Assembly: GCF_037039395.1 (NCBI RefSeq)
Contig: NZ_CP146242.1
Coordinates: 3,359,001 to 3,423,000 of the forward strand
Source of the DNA: Agrobacterium vitis
GTDB taxonomy: Bacteria > Pseudomonadota > Alphaproteobacteria > Rhizobiales > Rhizobiaceae
Length of the DNA: 64,000 nucleotides
Reading direction: 5' to 3'
The translations under genes were made by a program, and so were the position numbers. Below, one piece after another: positions 44,522-53,541 of the stretch; within the stretch, counting starts at the first letter, position 1, and each line of letters begins with the position of its first letter. A model generated the notes under the pieces. It was given only the letters and a program-made list of their open reading frames with translations, made no database searches and was not told where the DNA came from.

Positions 44522-46188
44522 TGGCCTTATTCGACCGCATCTTGATCGTCGACTGGTCCGGCGCAGCCAAACCGGTGACGGGCAAGAACTCCATCTGGGC
44601 CTGTCTTGTCGATTGCGGCGCGGCAGGAGCAGAGATCGTCTGGCTGGAAAACTTCCCCACCCGTGCCGCCTTCATGGCGCGGTTTGAGGCTGTGGTCAGC
44701 GATGCGCTGGCGGCGGGCAAGCGCTTGCTGGCCGGTTTCGACTTCGCTTTCGGTTATCCCACGGGGACGGTGGCGCTGGTGACGGGCGCTGCGGATTGGC
44801 AAGGCCTATGGCGTGCCATTGCCCGTGAGATTGAAGACGGTGCCGATAATGCCAATAACCGTTTTGCGCTCGCGGCACGTTGGAACCGGGACTATTTTGC
44901 TCGAGAACCGCGCTTCTGGGGCAGGCCGCAGGCGCTGGATCTGGACGGTCTGCCCGCAACAAAGCCCGCGGCCCCCACCACCGCGCCTTTTACCATGCGG
45001 CTTTCGGAGCGCCATGCGCACGGCGCAAAATCCGTCTGGCAACTGGCCTATGCCGGGTCGGTTGGCAGCCAGAGCCTGCTGGGCATTGCCCGGTTGAGCC
45101 GTTTTCTCGACGGGCATCCGAACCGTGACAAGATTGCGGTCTGGCCGTTTGAGACTGGCTTTACGGCTGGAAATGCTGAAAAACGAGAGGGTGCCTTTGG
45201 GCGACTCGATGGCCAGCCGAACAGTTCCAGCGGCAACCATCATGTGGTTTTGGCGGAAATTTATCCCTCGCTGTTTTCGCTGGGGGATCATGAAAATGAA
45301 GTGAAGGATGCAGCCCAGGTGCGCCGGGTGGCTGTAGCCTTTGCCGGGTTCGATGCGGCCGGGATGTTGGGTAGGCTGTTTGAACGGCCCCGCATGCTCT
45401 CGGATGAGGAGATTGACGTGACGACGCAGGAAGAGGGCTGGGTGCTGGGCATCGGCCATGAGGATCTGGCTATGGAAGATCTGGCTGTAACAGCTGCGGA
45501 GCTTCCGTTAGGCGAGCTGGATGACGCAGCGGAAGAGGTCAGGCAGATCCCAGCGCTCGACTATATCCGCCAGCCAGCCGAGATTTACCGCCAGTCCTTC
45601 GAGACTATCCGGCGCGAGGCCAATCTTGACCGGTTTCCTGTCTCCCTGCAGCCTCTGGTGATCCGTTTGATCCATGCCTGCGGCATGATCGATTTGGCTG
45701 ATGACATCGTGTTTTCGCAGGGTGCCTTCGAGGCAGGCGCTTCGGCACTTGCCGCCGGTGCGCCAATTCTCTGCGATGCGGAAATGGTCCGGCACGGTGT
45801 TATCCGCAGTCTTCTTCCCGCGGAAAACGAAGTGGTCTGCCTGATCAATGATGTCAGGGTGCGGCCGCTGGCCGCCTGGGCAGGCAATACCCGTTCGGCA
45901 GCGCAGGTCAATCTTTGGGCTGGTCAGCTGGAAGGCGCGGTCGTGGCCATCGGCAATGCACCGACAGCGCTGTTTCGCCTCCTGGAACTGCTGGATCAAG
46001 GTGCGCCGAAGCCGGCATTGATCCTCGGTCTGCCGGTCGGCTTTGTCGGGGCCGCCGAAAGCAAGGCTGAGCTTGCTGCCAACAGCCGGGGCGTGCCGTT
46101 CATTGCCGTTCAAGGCCGGCGAGGCGGTTCTGCCATGGCATCGGCTGCGGTCAATGCGCTGGCGGGAGGGCTCGGCGCCAATGACTGA
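44521..46188 (+). CDS. cobH: DUF429-like domain fused to precorrin-8X methylmutase (CobH)
   Basis: The 555-residue protein has two unrelated parts in one frame. Residues 345-555 are CobH: DYIRQPAEIYRQSFETIRREAN, catalytic His385 in RLIHACGM, GAPILCDAEMV, GNTRSAAQVNLW and ALILGLPVGFVGAAESK; CobH moves a methyl group from C-11 to C-12 to give hydrogenobyrinic acid. Residues 1-340 look like DUF429, an RNase H-like fold, from LIVDWSGAAKP, LAGFDFAFGYP, LAEIYPSLF and KDAAQVRRVAVAF. There is no ATG or GTG at the domain border, so two separate starts are unlikely. The role of the N-terminal half is unknown. cobL overlaps by 8 bp. Confidence 0.9.
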   Translation: MALFDRILIVDWSGAAKPVTGKNSIWACLVDCGAAGAEIVWLENFPTRAAFMARFEAVVSDALAAGKRLLAGFDFAFGYPTGTVALVTGAADWQGLWRAIAREIEDGADNANNRFALAARWNRDYFAREPRFWGRPQALDLDGLPATKPAAPTTAPFTMRLSERHAHGAKSVWQLAYAGSVGSQSLLGIARLSRFLDGHPNRDKIAVWPFETGFTAGNAEKREGAFGRLDGQPNSSSGNHHVVLAEIYPSLFSLGDHENEVKDAAQVRRVAVAFAGFDAAGMLGRLFERPRMLSDEEIDVTTQEEGWVLGIGHEDLAMEDLAVTAAELPLGELDDAAEEVRQIPALDYIRQPAEIYRQSFETIRREANLDRFPVSLQPLVIRLIHACGMIDLADDIVFSQGAFEAGASALAAGAPILCDAEMVRHGVIRSLLPAENEVVCLINDVRVRPLAAWAGNTRSAAQVNLWAGQLEGAVVAIGNAPTALFRLLELLDQGAPKPALILGLPVGFVGAAESKAELAANSRGVPFIAVQGRRGGSAMASAAVNALAGGLGAND

Positions 46189-47407
46189 GGCCTCCAGCGA
46201 TCCGTGGCTGACCATTATCGGCATTGGTGATGGCGGTCTTGCCGGCCTGACGCCGCAACAGCTTGGCCATCTCGGCGAAGCGCAAGTGCTGGTGCTGGGT
46301 GAGCGGTTGGAACATGCGGTGGCAGATGCCATTCCCAATGTGCGGCGCATCCTCACCTGGGGGGCCGGTTTTCGCGAAACGCTGGATCAGCTCCTGGCAC
46401 TGCGCGGCACCCCGGTCGTGGTGGTGGCAACCGGCGATCCCATGCATTTCGGCATAGGTGCTACGCTGCGGCGCTATCTGGCGCCGGAAGAAATGCGGGT
46501 CCTGCCCAGCCCCTCGGCCTTTTCGCTGGCCGCTGCCCGGCTGGGTTGGCCCTTGCAAAGCGTGGCGCAGATTTCGCTGCATGGCCGCCCGCTGTCCTAC
46601 CTCAACCGGCATGTGCTGCCGGGTGCGCGCATCCTCGCGCTGACCTCCAATGCTGAAACGGTTTTCGAGGTTGCCGACCTGTTGGTGCGGCGCGGTTTTG
46701 GGGCCTCCATGCTGCATGTGCTGGAGCATATGGGGGGCGCGCTGGAGCGCATCCTGCATGTCACCGCGCAGGACCTGCTGGCGAAGCTGCCGGGTATTGC
46801 GGATTTCAACACGCTGGCCGTGGATTGCGCCGGTTCTGGAATGCTGCTGTCGCCGGTGCCGGGCCTGCCGGACGATGCCTTTCGCCACGATGGGCAATTG
46901 ACCAAGCGTGAGGTAAGGGCGGTAACACTTGCGCATCTGGCGCCGTTTCCCAACGCTTTGCTCTGGGATGTGGGTGCCGGTTGCGGCTCTATCGCCATCG
47001 AATGGCTGCGCGCTGGCATGGGCACTCGTGCTATCGCAATCGAGCCGAAGCCGGAGCGGCTGGCGATGATGCGCGACAATGTCGAGACGCTTGGCGTGCC
47101 GGATCTGGAGATTGTCGAGGCCGAAGCACCGGCGGGATTGGTGAAGCTTGATCCGCCGGATGTGATTTTCATCGGTGGCGGCATCACAGCCGAAAGGCTG
47201 TTCGACGCCTGCTGGCAGGCGTTGAAGCCCGGCGGGCGGCTGGTCGCCAATGCCGTGACGCTGGAAGGCGAGGCACAGCTTGTGGCGTTGCGCAGCCTGC
47301 ATGGCGGTGAGATGAGCCGGATTTCCGTGTCGCGTGCAGCACCCGTCGGTCGGTTCTGCGGCTGGAAATCGCTGATGCCGGTGACAACGTGGAGTGTTTC
47401 CAAATGA
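46181..47407 (+). CDS. cobL: Precorrin-6Y C5,15-methyltransferase (decarboxylating)
   Basis: CobL methylates C-5 and C-15 of precorrin-6B and removes the C-12 acetate carboxyl. The 408-residue protein joins CbiE (about 1-205, IGIGDGGLAGLTPQQL, VATGDPMHFGIGATLRRYL) to CbiT (about 225-408, TKREVRAVTLAHLAPFPNALLWDVGAGCGSIAIEW), the usual CobL fusion. The ATG at 46181 overlaps the end of the cobH fusion by 8 bp, and the cobI start overlaps the stop as ATGA. Confidence 0.97.
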   Translation: MTEASSDPWLTIIGIGDGGLAGLTPQQLGHLGEAQVLVLGERLEHAVADAIPNVRRILTWGAGFRETLDQLLALRGTPVVVVATGDPMHFGIGATLRRYLAPEEMRVLPSPSAFSLAAARLGWPLQSVAQISLHGRPLSYLNRHVLPGARILALTSNAETVFEVADLLVRRGFGASMLHVLEHMGGALERILHVTAQDLLAKLPGIADFNTLAVDCAGSGMLLSPVPGLPDDAFRHDGQLTKREVRAVTLAHLAPFPNALLWDVGAGCGSIAIEWLRAGMGTRAIAIEPKPERLAMMRDNVETLGVPDLEIVEAEAPAGLVKLDPPDVIFIGGGITAERLFDACWQALKPGGRLVANAVTLEGEAQLVALRSLHGGEMSRISVSRAAPVGRFCGWKSLMPVTTWSVSK

Positions 47408-48138
47408 CAGGTAAACTGTATGGCCTCGGTCTCGGTCCCGGCGATCCGGAGCTGATGACCTTGAAGGCGCACCGTATCCTGACCTCGGTGCCGGTGATTG
47501 CCTATCCGGCGCCGGATACCGGTCCAAGCTTTGCCCGTCAGATCGCCGAGCCCTATCTGCGGGCCGACCAGCTGGAAGTGCCAATGATCGTGCCGATGCG
47601 GGTCGAGCGCTATCCGGCTCAGGAAATTTATGACGCTGCCGCTGTGACCCTGTCGCATCATCTGGATGCCGGTTCGGATGTGGCGGTGCTGTGCGAAGGC
47701 GATCCGTTTTTCTACGGCTCGTTCATGTATTTGTTCGAGCGGCTGGCGCATCGCTACCCAACCGAAGTTGTTCCCGGCGTCTCATCGATGATGGCCGCCG
47801 CCGCTGCCTATGGCCGACCGCTGGCGGCCCGCAACGATGTGCTGACCGTGCTGCCGGGCCCGCTGGACAATGATGTTCTGCGCAGCCGGATCGAAAGCGC
47901 CTCTGCCGTCGCCATCATCAAGCTGGGGCGGCACTTCCCCCGTATCCGGGCGATGATCGACGCCATGGGCCTGACTGCCAATGCCGGTTATGTCGAGCGG
48001 GTGTCGCTGCATAGCGAACGCCTGCTGCCGCTGGGTGATGTCGCGGAAGACGTTGCCCCGTATTTCTCGATGATCCTGATTTACAAGGGGGCTGAGGGCT
48101 GGGCGCTCAGTGCGGCTCCTCAACCGGAAAGACTTTGA
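47404..48138 (+). CDS. cobI: Precorrin-2 C20-methyltransferase
   Basis: CobI makes precorrin-3A from precorrin-2 with S-adenosylmethionine. The 244-residue tetrapyrrole methylase has the N-terminal LYGLGLGPGDPELMTLKAHRIL, the CEGDPFFYGSFMYLFERL block and VVPGVSSMMAAAAAYGRPLAARNDVLTVLPG. The start ATG at 47404 overlaps the cobL stop; an upstream in-frame GTG is not needed. The cobJ ATG overlaps its stop (TGATG). Confidence 0.97.
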   Translation: MTGKLYGLGLGPGDPELMTLKAHRILTSVPVIAYPAPDTGPSFARQIAEPYLRADQLEVPMIVPMRVERYPAQEIYDAAAVTLSHHLDAGSDVAVLCEGDPFFYGSFMYLFERLAHRYPTEVVPGVSSMMAAAAAYGRPLAARNDVLTVLPGPLDNDVLRSRIESASAVAIIKLGRHFPRIRAMIDAMGLTANAGYVERVSLHSERLLPLGDVAEDVAPYFSMILIYKGAEGWALSAAPQPERL

Positions 48139-50027
48139 TGACGACGCCCCAAAAAACCAGTGATGAGCAAACCGGCCCTGAAAAAACAGGCATTGAAAAT
48201 ACCGGCAATGCGAAACCCGCTATTGTCATTCTGATGCCAACGGCGCTGGCCTTGGCACGGCGCATTGCCGGGGCCGTTGGCGGTGAGGTTCACGCTGCCG
48301 CATCCCGCGTGGACGGGGCAGATCAGATCTTTGAAGATGTGAAAAGCCATGTCAGGGCGTTGTTTTATGCTGGACGCCCGATCATTGCAGTCATGGCATC
48401 GGGTGCGCTGATCCGGTTGTTGGCGCCATTGCTTGCCGACAAACAGTCCGAACCGCCGGTGTTGTGCGTGTCCGAAGATGGCGCTTCCGTTGTGCCGTTG
48501 CTGGGTGGTCATCACGGTGCCAACGATATGGCGCGCACCGTGGCTGATGCACTGGACGCCCATGCTGCGATCACCACGGTCGGCGATCTGCGCTTCGGTG
48601 TGGCACTGGATGCGCCGCCTGAGGGCTATGTGCTGGCCAATCCTGAACAGGCCAAGACCGTCATGGCCGAACTGGTGGCCGGGGCAAGCGTCCGGCTGGT
48701 TGGCGATGCCGATTGGCTGGCGGCTTCTCGTCTTGCCTTTGACGACGAGGGCAAGGTGACGCTGACCGTTACCGATCAGCGCCGGACAGCGGGGCCGCTG
48801 GAACTGGTCTATCACCCGCAAACCCTGGTGCTGGGCATGGGCTGCGAGCGCCATGCCTCAATCGAAGAGGCGATTGCGCTGGCGCAGCAGGCATTGGATA
48901 CATCTGGCCTTTCCGCCCAAAGTCTTGCTGCGGTGGCCTCTGTCGACGTCAAGGCCGATGAGGCGGCAATCCATGCGGTGGCCGCGCATTTCGGTGTGCC
49001 CGCCCGGTTCTTTTCCTCCGAACGGTTGGAACAGGAACGGCCCCGGCTGCAAAACCCGTCGGATGTGGTGTTTGCCGAGGTCGGCTGCCACGGTGTGGCG
49101 GAGGGCGCGGCGCTGGCGGTGGCGGGTTCGGAGGGTGCGCTGGTTCTGCCCAAGATCAAATCGAAAGGTGTCACCGCCGCTCTGGGCCGCAGCGTTCAGC
49201 CAATCAACATCAAGGAAACAAGCCTTGGCCGCGCCCGTGGGACATTGTTTGTCGTCGGCATCGGGCCGGGGTCGGACGGTTGGCGCTCGCCGGAAGTCTC
49301 CCGCATGGTGGCCGCGTCGAGTGATCTCGTTGGCTATTCGCTTTATCTCGACCTGCTGGGATCGCTCACTGATGGCAAGGCGCGGCATGATTTCGACCTT
49401 GGCAAGGAAGAAGCCCGCGTGGTCCATGCGATGGAACTGGCGGGCGGGGGCAAGACGGTGGCGCTGGTCTGTTCCGGCGATGCCGGGATTTATGCCATGG
49501 CGACGCTGGTGTTCGAGCTTTTGGACAAGGGCGGAATTTCTGCGGGCGCGCAGCGGATCGAGGTGCAGGTTTCGCCAGGCATTTCAGCGCTTCAGGCCGC
49601 CGCCGCCCGGATTGGCGCGCCGCTCGGCCATGATTTCTGCACCATTTCGCTGTCGGACCTGTTGACGCCCTGGGAGCATATCCAGCGCCGGGTGAAGGCG
49701 GCTGGCGAGGGCGATTTTGTCATCGCCTTTTATAATCCGGTATCGATGAAGCGGCGCACGCAGCTGGCCTATGCCCGCGACCAGTTCCTCACCTATCGCC
49801 CAGCCGATACGCCGGTCATTCTCGCCACCAATCTTGGCCGTCCCGGCGAGACGGTGCGGGTGGTGCCGCTGGCTGGCCTGAATGTCGATGATGTCGATAT
49901 GCTGACGGTGGTCATCGTCGGTTCGTCGGAAAGCCGCACCGTCAAAACCGGTGACGGCAAGACCTGGGTTTACACGCCGCGCGGCTATTCCGGCAAGGCG
50001 GATACGGCAATGCAGAAGGACGCATGA
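48138..50027 (+). CDS. cobJ: CbiG-CobJ fusion, precorrin-3B C17-methyltransferase
   Basis: The 629-residue protein joins a CbiG-type part (about 30-350: an N-terminal domain with PIIAVMASGALIRLLAPLL, SEDGASVVPLLGGHHGANDMA, and a C-terminal domain with LVLGMGCERHASIEEAIALA and FAEVGCHGVAEGAAL) to CobJ/CbiH (about 367-600: GTLFVVGIGPGS, SGDAGIYAMATLVFELL, NPVSMKRRTQLAYARDQFL). CobJ methylates C-17 with ring contraction; CbiG opens the ring-A lactone in the cobalt-first route. The first 28 residues are a low-complexity leader rich in EKTG repeats. This fusion may let the product pass directly between steps. Confidence 0.95.
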   Translation: MTTPQKTSDEQTGPEKTGIENTGNAKPAIVILMPTALALARRIAGAVGGEVHAAASRVDGADQIFEDVKSHVRALFYAGRPIIAVMASGALIRLLAPLLADKQSEPPVLCVSEDGASVVPLLGGHHGANDMARTVADALDAHAAITTVGDLRFGVALDAPPEGYVLANPEQAKTVMAELVAGASVRLVGDADWLAASRLAFDDEGKVTLTVTDQRRTAGPLELVYHPQTLVLGMGCERHASIEEAIALAQQALDTSGLSAQSLAAVASVDVKADEAAIHAVAAHFGVPARFFSSERLEQERPRLQNPSDVVFAEVGCHGVAEGAALAVAGSEGALVLPKIKSKGVTAALGRSVQPINIKETSLGRARGTLFVVGIGPGSDGWRSPEVSRMVAASSDLVGYSLYLDLLGSLTDGKARHDFDLGKEEARVVHAMELAGGGKTVALVCSGDAGIYAMATLVFELLDKGGISAGAQRIEVQVSPGISALQAAAARIGAPLGHDFCTISLSDLLTPWEHIQRRVKAAGEGDFVIAFYNPVSMKRRTQLAYARDQFLTYRPADTPVILATNLGRPGETVRVVPLAGLNVDDVDMLTVVIVGSSESRTVKTGDGKTWVYTPRGYSGKADTAMQKDA

Positions 50028-50028
50028 C

Positions 50029-50820
50029 ATGACGGTTTATTTCATTGGTGCCGGTCCAGGCGCGCCAGATCTGATCACCGTGCGGGGCTTGAGGCTGATT
50101 GAGCGCTGCCCGGTCTGCCTCTATGCCGGATCGCTGGTGCCGGAGGAAATCGTCAAGGCAGCGCCTGCGGATGCGCTGGTCAAGGATACCGCACCGATGC
50201 ATCTGGATGAGATCATCCAGGAAGTTCAGGATGCACATGCACGGGGCCAGGATGTGGCGCGGGTGCATTCAGGCGATCCGGCCATCTATGGGGCGATTGC
50301 CGAACAGATGCGCAGGCTGGATGCACTTGATATTCCCTATGACGTGGTGCCGGGCGTGCCAGCCTTTGCGGCGGCGGCCGCACGGCTGAAGACCGAACTG
50401 ACCCTGCCGGAAGTGGCCCAGACGGTCATCATCACTCGCACGGAGATGAAGGCATCGTCGATGCCGGAATTCGAGACGCTTGAAATCCTCGGAAAATCCC
50501 GCGCCACGCTGGCCATCCACCTGTCGATCCGCAATCTCAACCATATCCGCGAGACGCTGACGCCTTATTATGGCGAGGATTGCCCGGTGGTGATTGCCTA
50601 CCGCGCCACATGGCCGGATGAATTGTTCATCCGCACCACGTTGAAGGACATGGCCGAAGAGGTGCGAAAGGCAAAGATTACCCGCACGGCACTGATCATG
50701 GTCGGCAAAGTGTTCGGCGATGTCGCCTTTCGCGATAGCGATCTTTACAATTCTGATTTTTCCCATGTGCTGCGCAACGTGGGCAAGAAGGGTGTATCCA
50801 AGAAAAACCAGGCCGTCTGA
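50029..50820 (+). CDS. cobM: Precorrin-4 C11-methyltransferase
   Basis: CobM methylates C-11 of precorrin-4. The 263-residue protein has the family start MTVYFIGAGPGAPDLITVRGLRLIERC, VHSGDPAIYGAIAEQMRRLD, PYDVVPGVPAFAAAAARLK and YRATWPDELFIRTTL. The ATG at 50029 is 1 bp after the cobJ stop. It ends the second cob operon; the nucleoside hydrolase gene follows 69 bp later. Confidence 0.97.
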   Translation: MTVYFIGAGPGAPDLITVRGLRLIERCPVCLYAGSLVPEEIVKAAPADALVKDTAPMHLDEIIQEVQDAHARGQDVARVHSGDPAIYGAIAEQMRRLDALDIPYDVVPGVPAFAAAAARLKTELTLPEVAQTVIITRTEMKASSMPEFETLEILGKSRATLAIHLSIRNLNHIRETLTPYYGEDCPVVIAYRATWPDELFIRTTLKDMAEEVRKAKITRTALIMVGKVFGDVAFRDSDLYNSDFSHVLRNVGKKGVSKKNQAV

Positions 50821-50889
50821 CGGCAACAGTGGTTGCGGGATAGCGCAAGGCCGCTATTCTCCGTCAAAGGACATATAAAGGACAGTGCG

Positions 50890-51849
50890 ATGCATAAGGT
50901 GATTTTCGATACGGACCCCGGCGTTGACGATGCCATGGCACTGCTGTTTCTGCACCACCATGCGGATATCGATCTGCTTGGCATTACCACTGTATTCGGC
51001 AATGCCACCATTGAGACCACGACCCGCAATGCGCTCTATCTGAAGCAGGAATGGAATATCGAGGCGCCGGTTGCCAGGGGTGCTGGCGAAACCTTCATTC
51101 CGCATCGCGTTACCCATGAGCCGCCGAAATTCATTCACGGCGATGATGGGCTTGGCAATATCGGCGTGCCGGATGCCGTTGACGTGCCGCTTGATCCGCG
51201 CCCGGCGCATCGCTTCATCGTCGAGACCATCCGCGCCAATCCAGGCGAGGTGAGGATTGTCGCCGTTGGCCGAATGACCAACCTTGCCAATGCTTTGAAG
51301 GAAGATCCTGAGATCGTTTCTCTGGTCAAGGACGTGGTCATCATGGGCGGCGCCTTCGATGTCAATGGCAATGTGACGCCCGCCGCCGAGGCCAATATCC
51401 ACGGCGACCCGGAAGCGGCCGATATTGTCTTCACCGCCGGTTGGCCGGTGGTGGTGGTTGGTTTGGATGTAACGACGAAAACCGTGATGACCCGCCAGGC
51501 GCTATCAGACATCCGCGATGCGGCGGGCATGCGGGCGCAATTGCTGTTCGACCTGTCGCAGTTCTACATCAAATTCTACGAGAGCCGGGTGCCTGACGGC
51601 ATGGTGGTCCACGATAGCTGCGCCTGCGCCTATGTCGTGGCGCCGGAACTGTTCACCACCCGCAGCGGCTCGATCCGCGTGGTTTGCGGCGGCATTGCTG
51701 ACGGCCAGACCATTCAGAAGCCTGACAGCATGGGCTTCGGCCCCAGTGACTGGGACGACCTGCCAAGCCAGACGATCTGCACCGATATCGAGGCCGGTGC
51801 CGTGCTGAAGCTGATCCACGACACGATCGTGTCAGTCCAGGAAGCGTGA
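50890..51849 (+). CDS. Inosine-uridine preferring nucleoside hydrolase family protein
   Basis: The 319-residue protein has the calcium-binding N-terminal signature KVIFDTDPGVDDAMALLFL, VGRMTNLANALKEDP, VIMGGAFDVNGNVTPAAEANI and a C-terminal His-containing region VVHDSCACAYVVAPELF. These enzymes split ribonucleosides into base and ribose. The ATG at 50890 gives the usual MHKVIFDTDPG start. It is between cob genes but has no obvious role in the pathway; salvage of a nucleoside product is possible. Confidence 0.93.
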   Translation: MHKVIFDTDPGVDDAMALLFLHHHADIDLLGITTVFGNATIETTTRNALYLKQEWNIEAPVARGAGETFIPHRVTHEPPKFIHGDDGLGNIGVPDAVDVPLDPRPAHRFIVETIRANPGEVRIVAVGRMTNLANALKEDPEIVSLVKDVVIMGGAFDVNGNVTPAAEANIHGDPEAADIVFTAGWPVVVVGLDVTTKTVMTRQALSDIRDAAGMRAQLLFDLSQFYIKFYESRVPDGMVVHDSCACAYVVAPELFTTRSGSIRVVCGGIADGQTIQKPDSMGFGPSDWDDLPSQTICTDIEAGAVLKLIHDTIVSVQEA

Positions 51850-52227
51850 CTTGGTCCGCTACATTTCTTAACCAATAAAGAGTAGACAATAAATCAATAT
51901 ATTCATGGTTTATTAGCCAGGAAGCCAGAATGCCCGCCTCATCGGGGAATTGGCACCACTGAATTGGGTGGTGTCTGCGTTGTGTCCGATGAGTGAGCAT
52001 GTTGCGATGATGTCTGGTGTAATTTCTTATCCAAAGCCTAAGGCATAATTTCTTAAACCGGTTGCAGTTTAAGGAGAACATTATGCAGAAAATATAAAGT
52101 GTTACAGCGTCCTTTGTGCGTTTTTCCAAAGCACATGGCGCTGTGGCACGGCGCGCGGACAGAAATGAGCAATAGGTTTTTGTTTCAATCTATGCTTTTA
52201 TTCTATGTAAATGCAGGGGTGGATTGA
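51850..52227. other. Gene-free stretch before cheD
   Basis: This stretch of about 380 bp holds a composite palindromic repeat at 52043-52149 and otherwise AT-rich sequence with no ORF of note. The last 75 bp should contain the cheD promoter and ribosome site. A TGGTCCGCTACAT string at about 51852 resembles the 17-bp repeat before serS. Confidence 0.4.
52043..52149 (+). repeat. Composite palindromic repeat (copy 3)
   Basis: Palindrome A (GCATAATTTCTTAAACCGGT with its complement ending ATTATGCAG), linker AATATAAAGTGTTACAGCG and palindrome B (CTTTGTGCG.....AAGCACATGGCGCTGTGG) are all present. This is the most complete plus-strand copy in the window. Confidence 0.75.
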
Positions 52228-52785
52228 ATGTCTTTCGTTTGGAATGCTCCAGTGGCTTCACGAATGGATCTGCCCAAGGGTCGGGTGACCATTTCGCAGG
52301 GACAATTTGCCGTCAGCGACGATCCCGGTACGGTGATGACGACGGTGCTTGGTTCCTGCGTCTCGGCCTGTATTCGCGATCCTGTTCTGGGTCTCGGCGG
52401 CATGAATCATTTCGTATTGCCGGGTCCGGTTGCCAAGGGCATGAGCAAGAGCGAGGCGGCGCGGTATGGCTGTCAGTTGATGGAGCTTCTTGTTGCCGGA
52501 CTGCTGGCGCGGGGCGCAAATGTCTGGCGGTTGGAGGCAAAGATTTTTGGTGGCGCCAGTCCCGGCAACTCCTTCTATAATGTGGGAGCGCGTAACTTCG
52601 ATTTCGCGCGCCAGTTTCTGGCAACGAACGGTATTTCGGTTGTCGAGGAAAATGTCGGCGGCCCCTATGGCTGCAAGATCGAATATTGGCCCTATTCTGG
52701 CAAGGCCAATTGTATGCCGCTCACCGGACGCATGGGTGCGAAGCCCAAGGTCACGGCAATTCGGTCTTCAGCGCAGAAGTTCTGA
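52228..52785 (+). CDS. cheD: CheD, chemoreceptor glutamine deamidase
   Basis: CheD deamidates glutamines on methyl-accepting chemotaxis proteins and can bind CheC. The 185-residue protein has the catalytic Cys in TVLGSCVSACIRD, the catalytic His in GGMNHFVLP, and EAKIFGGASP. It stands alone, with no cheA, cheW, cheR or MCP gene nearby, and is flanked by cobalamin genes on both sides. It converges with cobK, separated by 63 bp. Confidence 0.95.
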   Translation: MSFVWNAPVASRMDLPKGRVTISQGQFAVSDDPGTVMTTVLGSCVSACIRDPVLGLGGMNHFVLPGPVAKGMSKSEAARYGCQLMELLVAGLLARGANVWRLEAKIFGGASPGNSFYNVGARNFDFARQFLATNGISVVEENVGGPYGCKIEYWPYSGKANCMPLTGRMGAKPKVTAIRSSAQKF

Positions 52786-52848
52786 GGATATCGCCTTCAG
52801 CGTCGTAAAACCAAACCCTAAATAAAAACACTGCGACAACGCAATCTT

Positions 52849-53541
52849 TCAGCCCGTCACCGGACGGGCGATCATCACCACGGGCAATTCCAATTTTCGG
52901 GCCGCGATAATCTTGCCATAGCTTGCCTCGCCGCCTGAATTGCGGGTCACGAGATGGGTGATGGCATGGCTTTCCAGCAGGGCTTTTTCCGCTTCCCAAT
53001 CCGCCGCTGCTTTGCCGAGAATGAGGTCGGCATCGGCAAAAGGCGGCGGCGTTGAAGGCGCATCCACCATGCGGATCACGAAGTGGCAATCCGTTCGCCG
53101 TGCGAATAGGTCGATATATTGCCGCCCCAGCGCCAGGAAGACCCTGGCTCCCCCCGGCAACGTATGGGCCGCCGCGTCCAACGTCTCGACCATGGTCCAG
53201 CGGTCGCCGGGTTGTTGCAGCCATTGCGGTCGCAGATGCACGGTCAGCGGTACGCCTGCTTTCCGGCAAGCTTCGACGGCATTGGCGGATATTTGTCGGG
53301 CAAAGGGATGGGTGGCGTCGATCACCCTGGTAATGCCTTCACTCCTCAGATAGGCAACCAGCCCATCGACACCGCCGAAACCACCGATGCGGACCTCTCC
53401 AGCCAGACTGGCCGGATATTCGGTGCGTCCGGCAAGTGCGGTAATGACGAAAGCCTCGCCTTGCTCCACCAGTTCTGTGGCAAGCTTTGCAGCCTCTGCT
53501 GTACCTCCGAGAATGAGGATGCGCTCAGGAGGCGATGGCAA
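52849..53541 (-). CDS. cobK: Precorrin-6A reductase
   Basis: CobK reduces precorrin-6A to 6B with NADPH. The 230-residue protein starts ERILILGGTAEAAKLATEL, has GGVDGLVAYLRSEGITRVIDATHPFARQISANAVEA, GARVFLALGRQYIDLF and the C-terminal THLVTRNSGGEASYGKIIAARKLELPVVMI. It overlaps the cbiD stop by 17 bp and is the second gene of a cbiD-cobK unit. It converges on cheD. Confidence 0.96.
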   Translation of the reverse strand: MPSPPERILILGGTAEAAKLATELVEQGEAFVITALAGRTEYPASLAGEVRIGGFGGVDGLVAYLRSEGITRVIDATHPFARQISANAVEACRKAGVPLTVHLRPQWLQQPGDRWTMVETLDAAAHTLPGGARVFLALGRQYIDLFARRTDCHFVIRMVDAPSTPPPFADADLILGKAAADWEAEKALLESHAITHLVTRNSGGEASYGKIIAARKLELPVVMIARPVTG

